Positions 1-10,094 of a stretch of 64,000 nucleotides of DNA are shown piece by piece. The translations under genes and the position numbers were made by a program. The first letter of the stretch is position 1. The number at the start of each line of letters is the position of its first letter. The stretch is from [Mycobacterium] nativiensis. Its GTDB lineage: Bacteria > Actinomycetota > Actinomycetes > Mycobacteriales > Mycobacteriaceae. The notes beneath the pieces are model-generated. The model had not been told where the DNA came from. It saw only the letters and a program-made list of their open reading frames with translations, and did no database searches. The stretch spans positions 2,910,294 through 2,974,293 of the forward strand of contig NZ_CP083986.1 of assembly GCF_020172685.1 (NCBI RefSeq), read 5' to 3'.

Positions 1-1036
1 CCTGCTTCCCACGGTGTTCCACTCGGTGCAGTCCGACGAATCGCGCCACATCAGCAACGGCTACGCCACACTGCTGATGGCGCTGTCCGACGAGGACAAC
101 CGCGAACTGCTCGAGCGCGACCTGCGCTACGCATGGTGGAACAACCACTGCGTCGTCGACGCGGCGATCGGCACCTTCATCGAGTACGGCACCAAGGACC
201 GGCGCAAGGACCGGGAAAGCTACGCCGAGATGTGGCGCCGGTGGATCTACGACGACTACTACCGCAGCTACCTCGTTCCGCTCGAAAAGTACGGCCTGAA
301 GATTCCGCACGATGTGGTCGAGGAGTCCTGGAACCGCATCTGGAACAAGGGCTACATCCACGAGACCGCGCAGTTCTTCGCGACCGGCTGGATGTGGAAC
401 TACTGGCGTATCGACCCGATGACCGACAAGGACTTCGAGTGGTTCGAGTACAAGTACCCGGGCTGGTACGACAAGTACGGCGTCTGGTGGGAGAACTACG
501 CTCGCCTGTCGAAGCCGCGCGGAAATCTGCCGATCGCCTACGAGCCGGTGAACTACTACTACCCGCATCGCTGCTGGACCTGCATGGTCCCCTGCATGAT
601 CCGCGAGGACATGGTCTGCGAGAAGGTCGACGATCAGTGGCGCACCTACTGCTCGGAGACCTGCTACTGGACGGACTCGGTCGCCTTCCGGCCCACCTAC
701 AACGGGCGTGAGACCCCGAACATGGGTCAGCTGACGGGTGCCCGCGAATGGGAAACCCTCTACCACGGGTGGAACAACGCCGACCTGATGGCCGACGGCG
801 GGTATGTGCGTGCAGACGGCAAGACCTGCACCGCGCAGCCCCACCTGAGCCTCGACCCGAAGGACATGTGGACGCTCGACGACATCCGCAAGGCCCCGCC
901 TGCCGCCAGTCCGAACGTCGCGATCAATGAGATGACCGACGCCGAGCGCGACTTGTGGGCACAGGATTACAGACTCGGTGGCCCCGGTGGTCGCTACGCC
1001 GAGCCGGCAGTCCCAGGCGCGAAGCGCACCGCGTAG
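1..1036 (+). CDS. mimA: Soluble di-iron monooxygenase, hydroxylase large (alpha) subunit, 5'-truncated
   Basis: This is the C-terminal part of the catalytic subunit of a binuclear-iron monooxygenase (propane/acetone/phenol type). The reading frame is open from base 2, so the real start lies outside the window and the GTG at 14 is internal. The second di-iron ligand motif, DESRH, is visible at once (codons from about 35); its Glu and His bind iron in this family. Further on a Cys-rich stretch (C-W-T-C, then four more Cys within about 40 residues) resembles the metal-binding segment seen in toluene/propane oxygenase alpha subunits. mimB follows after 87 bp with its own ribosome site. The Mim assignment rests on gene order (oxygenase, reductase, small subunit, coupling protein, GroEL-like) and is confident; the substrate is not readable from sequence. 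Confidence 0.93.
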   Translation, partial: LLPTVFHSVQSDESRHISNGYATLLMALSDEDNRELLERDLRYAWWNNHCVVDAAIGTFIEYGTKDRRKDRESYAEMWRRWIYDDYYRSYLVPLEKYGLKIPHDVVEESWNRIWNKGYIHETAQFFATGWMWNYWRIDPMTDKDFEWFEYKYPGWYDKYGVWWENYARLSKPRGNLPIAYEPVNYYYPHRCWTCMVPCMIREDMVCEKVDDQWRTYCSETCYWTDSVAFRPTYNGRETPNMGQLTGAREWETLYHGWNNADLMADGGYVRADGKTCTAQPHLSLDPKDMWTLDDIRKAPPAASPNVAINEMTDAERDLWAQDYRLGGPGGRYAEPAVPGAKRTA

Positions 1037-1123
1037 CGGTTCCACGACGGGGAGGGATGTCTCGGCTACAGCGCGGGCCGAACATCCCTCCCCCCTGGGC
1101 CGCACAAATCAAAGGAGAAAATA

Positions 1124-2179
1124 ATGGCCAACGAGCACCTCGTGCGCTTTGAGCCGGTGGATCTCGAGCTCCGGGTGCCCGAGAGTAAAACCATCCTTCA
1201 GGCTGCTTTCGACCAGGGCATCATGTTGATGCACGGCTGTAAGGAAGGACAGTGCGCAGCCTGTAAGTCCTTCCTTCTCGAGGGCGACCCTGAGGACGTC
1301 GAGCACGACAAGTATTCGACATTCGCGCTGCCTGATTTCGAACGCGACGAAGGGCACGTCCTGCTCTGCCGGGCACACGCCTACGCAGACCTGACCATTG
1401 AGCTGCTCAACTACGATGAGGAGGTCATCAAGTCGGGGATACCGATCCAAGACGCAACGGTCGAAGTGGTGTCCAAGGAAAAGGTCACCCGTGATCTCTG
1501 CAATCTGGTTCTGCGACTGGTCGATCCGCCGGCACTGAGATACTTCCCGGGTCAGTACGTCGATTTCAAAATCCCCGGCACTGACATCTGCCGGTCGTTC
1601 TCGATGGCCAGTATTCCCACCGACGACAGCGACCTGATCGAGTTCGTCATCAAGATCTATCCGGACGGGTATTTCTCGCAGATTCTGGACAACCAGGTGG
1701 CAGTAGGCGACCGCCTGGAGATCAACGGCCCCTACGGCATGTTCACGCTGCGGGAGAACCCCGGCGCCGACCTGCTCTTCCTCGGCGGCGGTGCCGGCAT
1801 GGCGCCGATCCTCTCGCTACTCCGCTCGATGGCAGAAAATGACATCAAGCGCCCGGCACGCTTCTACTACGGTGCTCGCACCAAGGACGACCTGTGCTTC
1901 GAGGACGAGCTGCGCACATTCGAGTCGACGCTGGCGGACTTCCGTTACATCCCTGCGCTTTCCGAGGCAGACGACGACAGCGACTGGGATGGGGAGACCG
2001 GCTTTATCACCGATGTGCTCCGCCGCGATATGACGAATCTTGACGGCACCGACGTCTACATCTGCGGTCCACCACCGATGGTGGAGGCGGCGCTCGAGAT
2101 CATGCCTGCACTCGGCGCCAATGAGAAGCGCATCTTCTTCGACAAGTTCACCACCACCGGTGAGCCTGAAAGCTCCTAA
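1124..2179 (+). CDS. mimB: Monooxygenase NADH reductase component (2Fe-2S ferredoxin-FAD-NAD)
   Basis: A 351-residue electron-transfer protein that passes electrons from NAD(P)H through FAD and a 2Fe-2S cluster to the hydroxylase. The N-terminal ferredoxin domain has the plant-type cluster ligands C39, C44, C47 and C82 (HGCKEGQCAACKS, then LCRA). The FAD domain carries RSFSMAS near residue 160. The nucleotide-binding domain has GGGAGMAPIL near 225 and CGPPPM near 325. ATG 1124 is preceded by a strong AAAGGAG at 1111-1117. Length and domain order are normal for reductases of this family. It sits between the two hydroxylase subunits, the order typical of mim clusters. Confidence 0.95.
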   Translation: MANEHLVRFEPVDLELRVPESKTILQAAFDQGIMLMHGCKEGQCAACKSFLLEGDPEDVEHDKYSTFALPDFERDEGHVLLCRAHAYADLTIELLNYDEEVIKSGIPIQDATVEVVSKEKVTRDLCNLVLRLVDPPALRYFPGQYVDFKIPGTDICRSFSMASIPTDDSDLIEFVIKIYPDGYFSQILDNQVAVGDRLEINGPYGMFTLRENPGADLLFLGGGAGMAPILSLLRSMAENDIKRPARFYYGARTKDDLCFEDELRTFESTLADFRYIPALSEADDDSDWDGETGFITDVLRRDMTNLDGTDVYICGPPPMVEAALEIMPALGANEKRIFFDKFTTTGEPESS

Positions 2180-2207
2180 ATATTCACCACCAACCAAGGA
2201 GAAATTG

Positions 2208-3377
2208 ATGACCGTCACGTCCGAACGTAGCGTGCCCCGGCTCGAATTCACCGACGCCGAGGCCGGCGCAAGGGAGTTTCCCGACTCCGATTCGCGCCGC
2301 TACAACTACTTTGAACCCAGTAAACGCAAGCAGTCGCACTACGAAGACGTAACCGTTGACGTGCAGCCCGATCCCCGGCGCTGGCTGGCGCAGGGCTGGC
2401 TGTACTCGTTCGCGGACGGCAAAGGCGGCTACCCGCTCGACTGGACAGCCCTCAAGGCCTGGGGCTCCGACCGCGAAGCACCGGTACGCAAACCGGGATC
2501 GGGCGGTCAGGGCCACGGCTGGCCGGCGCACGGATGGCACGAGTTCCGGGACCCGAACGAGGCCTGGGAGCTCACGATGTTCCGCTACAACGCGAGCGTC
2601 GTGCGGCAGCTGACCCAGAACATCGACGCGGCTCGCCAGACCAAGGCGTTCGACCAGTGGCGCACCAACTGGATCGACTTCGTCGCTCGCCATGTCGGCG
2701 CGTGGATGCACGTGGACCACGGGCTGGGGATGCATGTCTTTGTCCAGGCCAACCGGCGCGGACCGACGAACATGCACAACACCGCATTCGCCATCAACGC
2801 CATGCACCGGCTGCGTATGGCTCAAGAGCTGGCGCAGTACAACATGACCCTGACCGACGAGATCGACGGTTTCGACGGGACGGCCCACCTGTCCGCGTGG
2901 AACACCGACAGCGCCTGGCAGGGCGTGCGGGAGCTCACCGAGAAGCTGACCACGATCAGCGACTGGGCAGAGGCGATCTTTGCGACCAACATCGTCTTCG
3001 AAACCCTGGTGGGTGAGCTGTTCCGCAGCCATCTGGTGCAGCAGGCCGCGCCCGGCAACGGCGACTTCATCACGCCCACCCTGATGGGCGCCGAGGAATA
3101 CGACTTCGCTGAGCGCGACCTGCAGTACACGACGCACCTGTTCCAATTGCTGGTCGACGACAAGGAATTCGCGGCGCACAACAAGGAAACGCTGCAGTCC
3201 TGGCTGTCCACCTGGGTTCCGAGCTGCATCTCCGCGGCACGCACCCTGCAGCCGCTGTGGTCGCAGCCCGATGTGAAGCCGGCCCGCTTCGAAGAGAGCC
3301 TGGATCGCGTCAAGAACCGGTTCACCGACCTCATCACCGGACTTCACCTCAACATTCCGAAGGAACTCGCACAGTGA
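2208..3377 (+). CDS. mimC: Soluble di-iron monooxygenase, hydroxylase small (beta) subunit
   Basis: A 389-residue ferritin-fold subunit that pairs with MimA but carries no iron itself. The start chosen is ATG 2208 (MTVTSERS), with AAGGAG at 2196-2201; the open frame runs 168 bp further upstream only because it overlaps mimB. Rich in Trp/Tyr/His, with the segment MHVDHGLGMHVFVQANRRG that is characteristic of beta subunits of phenol/toluene/propane monooxygenases. The gap to mimB is 28 bp and to mimD 52 bp, so co-transcription is likely. Confidence 0.93.
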   Translation: MTVTSERSVPRLEFTDAEAGAREFPDSDSRRYNYFEPSKRKQSHYEDVTVDVQPDPRRWLAQGWLYSFADGKGGYPLDWTALKAWGSDREAPVRKPGSGGQGHGWPAHGWHEFRDPNEAWELTMFRYNASVVRQLTQNIDAARQTKAFDQWRTNWIDFVARHVGAWMHVDHGLGMHVFVQANRRGPTNMHNTAFAINAMHRLRMAQELAQYNMTLTDEIDGFDGTAHLSAWNTDSAWQGVRELTEKLTTISDWAEAIFATNIVFETLVGELFRSHLVQQAAPGNGDFITPTLMGAEEYDFAERDLQYTTHLFQLLVDDKEFAAHNKETLQSWLSTWVPSCISAARTLQPLWSQPDVKPARFEESLDRVKNRFTDLITGLHLNIPKELAQ

Positions 3378-3429
3378 AGCCCGACAACTCGCCCGGACAA
3401 GCCGCCCAACCCCTGAGGAGTTCTCTGTC

Positions 3430-3831
3430 ATGAGCACGACGACTACGTCAGCCGACAACCCGCTGAAGAAGAAGGTTCCCACGTCGTTCAAGGTCGACAG
3501 CACGCCGTCGAACATGTGCGGATTCACCCTGATGAACAACCAGGTCGGCGAGGTCATGGCGGGCGTCATGCGCGGCAAGGACAACGTCGATGTCACGTCA
3601 CCGCTGCCCTCTCTGATCCGCGTCGACGGCAAGGACCGTATCGAAATCCTCTACTCGGAGATGGACGAGGCGGCCGGCGAGGAGGCCGGTTGGTTCGACC
3701 AGGCGGAGTTCGAGGCCAACATGTCGACCCACTATGGCCGGATGGTCTTCCTGGACGACCGCGCGATCGTATTCGCCAACCCTGAGGACGCAGCCGAGTA
3801 CCTCGACTTCGACCTCGTCGTCCGCGACTAG
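3430..3831 (+). CDS. mimD: Monooxygenase coupling/regulatory protein (MmoB/DmpM family)
   Basis: A 133-residue cofactor-free effector protein that docks on the hydroxylase and tunes substrate access and coupling. The size and the core (NMCGFTLMNNQVGEVMAGVM, then a stretch ending in EILYSEM) fit the MmoB/DmpM family. It starts at ATG 3430, with a GAGGAG-type ribosome site at about 3415-3420. It is the last structural oxygenase gene: a 16-bp hairpin follows only 7 bp after its stop, and the chaperonin gene starts 102 bp downstream. Confidence 0.92.
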   Translation: MSTTTTSADNPLKKKVPTSFKVDSTPSNMCGFTLMNNQVGEVMAGVMRGKDNVDVTSPLPSLIRVDGKDRIEILYSEMDEAAGEEAGWFDQAEFEANMSTHYGRMVFLDDRAIVFANPEDAAEYLDFDLVVRD

Positions 3832-3837
3832 TTCGGC

Positions 3838-3877
3838 GTTATGGGTGGGCCGGTCGGTCCGCCGGCCCACCCATAAC
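3838..3877 (+). terminator. Strong hairpin between mimD and mimG
   Basis: A perfect 16-bp inverted repeat (3838-3853 with 3862-3877, arm GTTATGGGTGGGCCGG) encloses an 8-nt loop. No T-tract follows, as is common for mycobacterial hairpin terminators. It could end or attenuate the oxygenase transcript, or protect the mimABCD mRNA 3' end so that mimG is made at a different ratio. Confidence 0.6.
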
Positions 3878-3923
3878 CAATCTCAGCACCAACCAACCGA
3901 GAATCATCCGCCCTTACACCTAA

Positions 3924-5621
<1,698 letters not shown>

Positions 5622-5644
5622 TCGGTTCAGCGACTTCGGAGACA

Positions 5645-5696
5645 ACGTCCCGGTCCGGCAGATACACCGCCCCCAGGTATCGCCGGACCGGGACGT
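5645..5696 (+). terminator. Hairpin terminator after mimG
   Basis: A 15-bp perfect stem (ACGTCCCGGTCCGGC at 5645-5659 with 5682-5696) is extended inside by GATAC/GTATC (5661-5665 with 5677-5681). It begins 24 bp after the mimG stop and is the expected end of the mimABCD-mimG unit. Confidence 0.7.
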
Positions 5697-5897
5697 CAGC
5701 GACGGCAAACCCCCTGCCCTCTAGCGGGTTACACGCGCCTGGCCCCGGGACCCGCGCCGCATACGGCCGCTCGCCCGTCGCCGCGCGCCTCAACAGTTCA
5801 TCGGCAATTTCGAAGATTCCGGCATTCAGTGTGTGCGGAATTCTGTTGTGTACCGCGACTTTCGGGTCTGATTTCGGACAGTAATGGGCTTGAATAA

Positions 5898-5910
5898 TCT
5901 CACAGTGAGA
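5898..5910. promoter_or_regulatory. Operator-like palindrome TCTCA-CAG-TGAGA, site A
   Basis: The first of three TCTCA-N3-TGAGA palindromes in the island (others at 8214 and 10126). A -10-like TACTGT lies at 5934-5939, 30 bp from the palindrome centre. That would put the site near -41 of a start at about 5945, the place where class II activators bind. A probable binding site for the MimR-like regulator; this is inference. Confidence 0.55.
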
Positions 5911-5943
5911 CGCCTCACTCATATCGTCCCGGTTACTGTTATA

Positions 5944-6050
5944 GGGACAGGTAAGGCGGTATATGGCACCCCAATCGGGGTCGTCACACGGACCCACCCC
6001 CCTTCCGGGTGGAGGTGAGACCTTACCTGCCCAGGAGCACACCTCCGGGT
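5944..6050 (+). promoter_or_regulatory. Candidate structured leader RNA upstream of the DUF59 gene
   Basis: A closing stem pairs CAGGTAAGG (5948-5956) with CCTTACCTG (6021-6029), extended by GGG/CCC across one bulged A. Inside it are two hairpins: ACCCC/GGGGT (5968-5972 with 5977-5981) and CCACCC/GGGTGG (5994-5999 with 6007-6012). An alternative stem, GGAGGTG (6011-6017) with CACCTCC (6040-6046), excludes the second hairpin and disturbs the closing stem. The predicted transcript start (about 5945) falls at the foot of the closing stem. It matches no riboswitch class I recognise. Confidence 0.35.
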
Positions 6051-6172
6051 ATTTGATTGGACGGCCCGTTTGAGTCGGGCGTGTGCGCGATGTTCCCGCG
6101 ATGTCAACGAATCCTATTCTGCGCCACCACTTGTCCTGCCAGATCGACTTCCCCGACAGGACACACAGATCC

Positions 6173-6211
6173 GGGTGGTCCGAGGGGTGGCGCGGCCCCC
6201 TCGGACCACCC
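6173..6211 (+). terminator. Hairpin in the leader, 57 bp before the DUF59 gene
   Basis: A perfect 15-bp stem (GGGTGGTCCGAGGGG at 6173-6187 with 6197-6211) with a 9-nt loop. A smaller hairpin (TGTCCTG/CAGGACA, 6132-6138 with 6157-6163) precedes it. The position between the candidate leader RNA and the start codon suits an attenuator or a terminator of a short leader transcript. Confidence 0.5.
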
Positions 6212-6267
6212 CAACCAACTCAACGTCGCGTGATCCGCGCGAGGCAACGCCGACGGAAGTGGAAGAC

Positions 6268-6804
6268 ATGAGCGAACCCACCATGCCTCTGGAGGCACAG
6301 ATCATGGCGGTCCTGTCGACGGTCGCAAACCCTGAATCGGATCAGACCATCACCGAACTGGGTTACGTCCGAACAGTGACCATCGATGACAGTGGTGTCA
6401 CCATCAATCTGCGCGTACCGCCGGTATCCGCTTCGCAAAACCACGCCTATTTGAGTGCGCTCGAGATCCAGAATGCACTTCGGGAGGTGGGTGGTATCGG
6501 CGCGATCGAGGTGCTCCTGGACGATCACGCAGACAGTGACACGATCAACGCCGGCCCGGCCTTCCTGCGCAAGGCACACCGGGCAGCGCTGGAGAGGTGC
6601 GTGTCGGCACTCGTGCGTCGGGACTCACTGGACCCCTCCGCAATTCAGCGTCTCATCCTGCGTGATCTGCCTGACGGTCGCGACAAGACCAGACTGCTCC
6701 ACTGCCGTTACGCCCTGGGACTGAGCATGTGCCTGAACAGCAAGGTATTCGTCGATGACGAAGGTCGGCCGTTGCCGGTGAACGAGCTCTCCCTGCACGC
6801 GTGA
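6268..6804 (+). CDS. DUF59/MIP18-family (PaaD/SufT-like) protein of the mim island
   Basis: A 178-residue protein. The N-terminal 100 residues match the DUF59 (MIP18) fold, whose members help assemble iron-sulfur or other metal centres. The remaining 75 residues form an added basic/helical domain without a match I recognise. The usual family motif around a conserved Cys-Pro appears as VPPVSASQNH, with no Cys; the only Cys residues are in the C-terminal half. The start is ATG 6268 (MSEPTMPLEAQ), preceded by GGAAG; the frame is open further upstream but through the hairpin. A role in maturing the di-iron hydroxylase or the 2Fe-2S reductase is inferred from context only. Confidence 0.7.
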   Translation: MSEPTMPLEAQIMAVLSTVANPESDQTITELGYVRTVTIDDSGVTINLRVPPVSASQNHAYLSALEIQNALREVGGIGAIEVLLDDHADSDTINAGPAFLRKAHRAALERCVSALVRRDSLDPSAIQRLILRDLPDGRDKTRLLHCRYALGLSMCLNSKVFVDDEGRPLPVNELSLHA

Positions 6805-6815
6805 CCTCGCCCTGA

Positions 6816-7084
6816 GCCACACCGATCGTGTTTGCGCCCAGCCTGGAGCGGCGCACATTCATGGTCGCCGACGCCCCGGTGCTCAAAGTGCGCGAGGCGG
6901 CCGAATGGTCAGCCAGCCTCCCCGCGGTCTAAGAATCACACGACGATGCCGTACACCACGTCCGTGTACTCGACCCGATCGCCGGAGTTTCAACCGGTTT
7001 CGACGCGATGCAGGTCTGGGGTTTCGCCGTGGCCGGACCGACGGGACAACGGTTCCCCCGGGCCGGCCACGGCGATGAGGGCCA
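6816..7084 (+). pseudogene. Possible decayed coding remnant
   Basis: One reading frame looks coding on both sides of an in-frame TAA (6930-6932): an FAPSLERRTFMVADAPVL stretch before it and DPIAGVSTGFDAMQVWGFAV after it. No start with a ribosome site and no complete domain were found. It may be a remnant of a gene once lying between the DUF59 and dehydrogenase genes. The family is not recognised, and the stretch could be chance in G+C-rich DNA. Confidence 0.25.
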
Positions 7085-8110
7085 TCAGGGGATGAGGATG
7101 GCCCTGCCCCGCACCAGCCCGGCGTCGAGATCGTCTAGCGCGCGCTGGAATTCATCGAGCGGGTACTCGGTCGTATGCAGCACCACCTTGCGCTGGGCGG
7201 CCAGGACCATCAGCTCCTGCAGGTCGTTGTACGACCCGACGAGGTTCCCGATGAAGTTGATCTCCTTGGAGATGACCTCGATGGTGGGGACGTCGATATT
7301 CTCCCCGTAGCCGACCACGAAGTAGTTGCCGGCTCGGCGCAGCATCGCGATGCCCTCGTGGGTCGCGCCACCCTCACCGACGAAGTCGAGCACCGCCTCT
7401 GCTCCACGCCCTGCGGTCAGATCGAGCACGCGCTGCACATGACTGCCGTCAGCCACGATCCCCTCGTCGGCGCCCACGGCCACAGCCAGTTCCACCGCCG
7501 ACGGGTTCCGATCCACCACCACGACCGTGACGCCTGAAATCGCTTTGAGAACTTGGATTCCGATATGCCCCAGCCCGCCGGCACCGACGACGACGCAGAC
7601 ATCTCCGGGGCGAGTCAACCGTGCTACCTTGGCGGCCGCGTGGTAGGCGGTCAATCCGGCATCGGCGAGTGCGGCAACATCGGCCGGCTCCAAGCTGTCG
7701 TCGAGCTTCACCACGCTGCGAGCACTGGTGCGGAGGTATTCGGCGTAACCACCGTGGGTGTCTACGCCCGGGAACTGACTGCCCTCACAGTGCACGTCAT
7801 CACCGAATCGGCATGCCTGGCACAGTCCGCAGGTCACCAGCGGATGCAGAATCACCTTGTCCCCCACCGCTACATTGGTGACCGCGTCGCCGACGGCGTG
7901 GACCCATCCGGCATTCTCGTGGCCGATCGTGTACGGGAGCCCGACACCGGTGATCTCGGCCCACTGGCCTTCCAAGATGTGTAGGTCTGTGCGGCACACT
8001 CCGGCGGCACCGATGCGAACGATGACGTCCAGCGGTCCTTCAATCGTGGGATCTGGTACCTCAACAAGTTGGGGCTTGGTGTGATAGCCGACGACCTGGA
8101 CTGCCTTCAT
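7085..8110 (-). CDS. Zinc-dependent NAD(P) alcohol dehydrogenase of the mim island
   Basis: A 341-residue medium-chain dehydrogenase. The catalytic-zinc ligands are in GVCRTD and GHENAG, the structural-zinc cysteines in CGLCQACRFGDDVHC, and the nucleotide fold has VGAGGLGHIG followed by VVVDRN, where the Asp suggests NAD over NADP. ATG 8110 has AGGAG 7 bp upstream; the open frame begins 45 bp earlier without such a site. It probably oxidises the alcohol made by the oxygenase (for example a propanol) and is transcribed towards the DUF59 gene. A TCTCA-N3-TGAGA palindrome lies about 104 bp upstream of its start. Confidence 0.9.
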   Translation of the reverse strand: MKAVQVVGYHTKPQLVEVPDPTIEGPLDVIVRIGAAGVCRTDLHILEGQWAEITGVGLPYTIGHENAGWVHAVGDAVTNVAVGDKVILHPLVTCGLCQACRFGDDVHCEGSQFPGVDTHGGYAEYLRTSARSVVKLDDSLEPADVAALADAGLTAYHAAAKVARLTRPGDVCVVVGAGGLGHIGIQVLKAISGVTVVVVDRNPSAVELAVAVGADEGIVADGSHVQRVLDLTAGRGAEAVLDFVGEGGATHEGIAMLRRAGNYFVVGYGENIDVPTIEVISKEINFIGNLVGSYNDLQELMVLAAQRKVVLHTTEYPLDEFQRALDDLDAGLVRGRAILIP

Positions 8111-8213
8111 TGCGAACTCCTCGCGATGGTTCCGGTGATTGTCTTGCCGGTGCACACCGTCACCGCCGAGGCACCGTCATCGCAATTGAACCGTGGCATT
8201 GCCGGCAGATGCG

Positions 8214-8226
8214 TCTCAGTCTGAGA
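8214..8226. promoter_or_regulatory. Operator-like palindrome TCTCA-GTC-TGAGA, site B, nested in a larger palindrome
   Basis: The palindrome is centred on 8220, and the same centre carries an outer pair CGGCAGAT/ATCTGCCG (8203-8210 with 8230-8237). On the minus strand a TTCAAT (8190-8185) lies 30 bp from the centre, the same spacing as the -10-like element at site A. It most likely controls the dehydrogenase gene. Confidence 0.55.
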
Positions 8227-8275
8227 CCTATCTGCCGCAACAGCGAACGGGAGTTCGCCACGCGGCCGGATCGCG

Positions 8276-10036
8276 TCAGGAGATACCGAACTGGTTGATC
8301 TTGCGGTAGATCGTGGCGCGCGACATTCCCAGCGCGGAGGCGGCTGCAGCCTTGTCGCCACCGGATTCGATCAGGCTACGCACGATCGCATCGCGTTCCA
8401 GCGCCTCAAGGGCTGTGAGCCGGTGCCGAGCCAGCGAGCGGCATTCCGCCGGCAGCTTGTCCACACCGATGATGCCGGACCGCTGCACGGCAACGGTTTC
8501 AGTGAGCACCTTGCGCAATTGAGCGACATTGCCCGGCCACGCGAGCTTCGTGAGCTGCCGCATCGCATCTGGAGCGAGGCGTACGTCGGCTCCGCGGGTG
8601 AGCTCGCGCAGCAGCATGGGCACCAAATCCTCGATGTCGTCGATACGGTGCCGAAGCGGTGGGACGACAGCGGTGTGGGTGAAGTGCGGAACAACGAGCA
8701 TGTGCAGCAGCGGCGAGCGCACCTGAACATCAGTCGTCACAGCGATCCAGCCGTGCCCCGCCTGCGCCTGCAGAATCGCCGCCAGCTGTTCGACAGCACT
8801 CTCAGGCAGATCGTCGACATTGGCGAGGACGAGTGCGAAATCGTCGTCGGCGGTTTGAGCTTCGACTTCGGCGACGAAATCCTCAGCACTACTGAACTTT
8901 TCCACCCGAAGGACGCGAACGGACCGCTGCGGCGACACGAACTGGGCCACCGCTTGCCCTAACTTCGCGCGCCCTGACCCGCGTTCTCCTTCGATGACCA
9001 CCCAGTTACGGTCACGACAACACTGCTCCACGAGCTGCTCGCAGCGTCGCCACGAGCTGCTGTGGCCGGCCAGCCCGGGTATGTGGCGGGACGGACGGAC
9101 GGCCACGCTGCGCTCAGCCGTCGACTGAATCTGCACCTGGAATACGGCACTTGCAGGAGCGATTCGCTCCACGGTAGAGAGGCGCGCAACGCTTCCGCTC
9201 GGCAAGAACGCCAAAGCCGTTGCGCCGTCAGCGGTCTGGATCATCTCTGCCGCATTGCCGAGCAACGCGATCTGATCGGCCGAGCCGAGGGTCTGCCGTA
9301 GGCATTGATTCATCAATACGATGTCGCCGCCGACGGCCATTACGTGCCCGGGATGCCTACGTGTCTGCTGTCGGTACGCCGACAGCAGTGCGACCTCAGC
9401 CTCGGTCTTGAGCGCGCCGAGACGACCTTCGATTTGGCTGCCGACGTTCTTGGCCAGGGTGAACTGCATGGGATCGGATTCGCCGACCCAACAGGTCAGG
9501 TTGACCACGCCGAGCACCCTGCCGGTAACCGGGTCACGGATCGGCGTTCCGGCACATGCCAACTCGGTCAATGCGCCGACATAGTGTTCGCTTCCCCTGA
9601 TGAACGTCGGCCTACCGCACTCCAGACTCGTACCGATTCCGTTGGTACCGGTGAACTCCTCGGCGTAGGAGTAGCCGCGCGCCAACTGAACCTCGTCAAG
9701 CGTTCGCAAGATGGCCTGGTCTGTGACCTTCCGCTCCAACACCAATCCATCAGCCGACGTCAGAATGATGCCGACCGCATGAAGCGCCATGTCCTCAGTA
9801 AGTCGGTCGAGCACCGGAATCGCCGCACGCGTGAGTGGCGTTTCAGCGTTGACATCGCGCTGACGTTGCGAATTGAGTCGATCGGGTCCGACTCGCCGTT
9901 CCTTGGCACGCTGCCAAGAATTCATCACGTAGGGCTCAATCAGGCCAGACGCAATGATGCCTGTGGTCAGGAACTGGTCCCTGGCGTGCTGTTTCGCCGC
10001 CCGCTCCTCGGCTATTGCCACTGCCGCCTCGAACAT
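8276..10036 (-). CDS. mimR: GAF/AAA+/Fis-type transcriptional regulator (MimR/AcoR-like)
   Basis: A 586-residue activator. A GAF-type sensor covers about residues 70-210 (EFTGTNGIGTSLE; CAGTPIRDP), an AAA+ module about 325-535, and a Fis-type helix-turn-helix the last 45 residues (AAASALGMSRATIYRKI). The AAA+ part is degenerate: Walker A reads GERGSGRAKL instead of GExGTGKE, Walker B reads ALVLANVDDLP, and the sigma-54-contacting GAFTGA loop is absent. This fits a family acting without sigma-54, which mycobacteria lack. ATG 10036 follows a TAGGGGG site. It lies upstream of the dehydrogenase on the same strand, and site C lies about 90 bp upstream of its start, so autoregulation is likely. Confidence 0.88.
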   Translation of the reverse strand: MFEAAVAIAEERAAKQHARDQFLTTGIIASGLIEPYVMNSWQRAKERRVGPDRLNSQRQRDVNAETPLTRAAIPVLDRLTEDMALHAVGIILTSADGLVLERKVTDQAILRTLDEVQLARGYSYAEEFTGTNGIGTSLECGRPTFIRGSEHYVGALTELACAGTPIRDPVTGRVLGVVNLTCWVGESDPMQFTLAKNVGSQIEGRLGALKTEAEVALLSAYRQQTRRHPGHVMAVGGDIVLMNQCLRQTLGSADQIALLGNAAEMIQTADGATALAFLPSGSVARLSTVERIAPASAVFQVQIQSTAERSVAVRPSRHIPGLAGHSSSWRRCEQLVEQCCRDRNWVVIEGERGSGRAKLGQAVAQFVSPQRSVRVLRVEKFSSAEDFVAEVEAQTADDDFALVLANVDDLPESAVEQLAAILQAQAGHGWIAVTTDVQVRSPLLHMLVVPHFTHTAVVPPLRHRIDDIEDLVPMLLRELTRGADVRLAPDAMRQLTKLAWPGNVAQLRKVLTETVAVQRSGIIGVDKLPAECRSLARHRLTALEALERDAIVRSLIESGGDKAAAASALGMSRATIYRKINQFGIS

Positions 10037-10094
10037 GACCCCCTACCCCTGCCATCACCGGTCGCGTACCTCACGGAGGTGTAAGAGGAATGTA

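Noticed and set aside
2184..3632. 482-codon minus-strand frame across mimC and mimD
   Set aside because: Mirror of two well-supported oxygenase genes; no ribosome site or domain.
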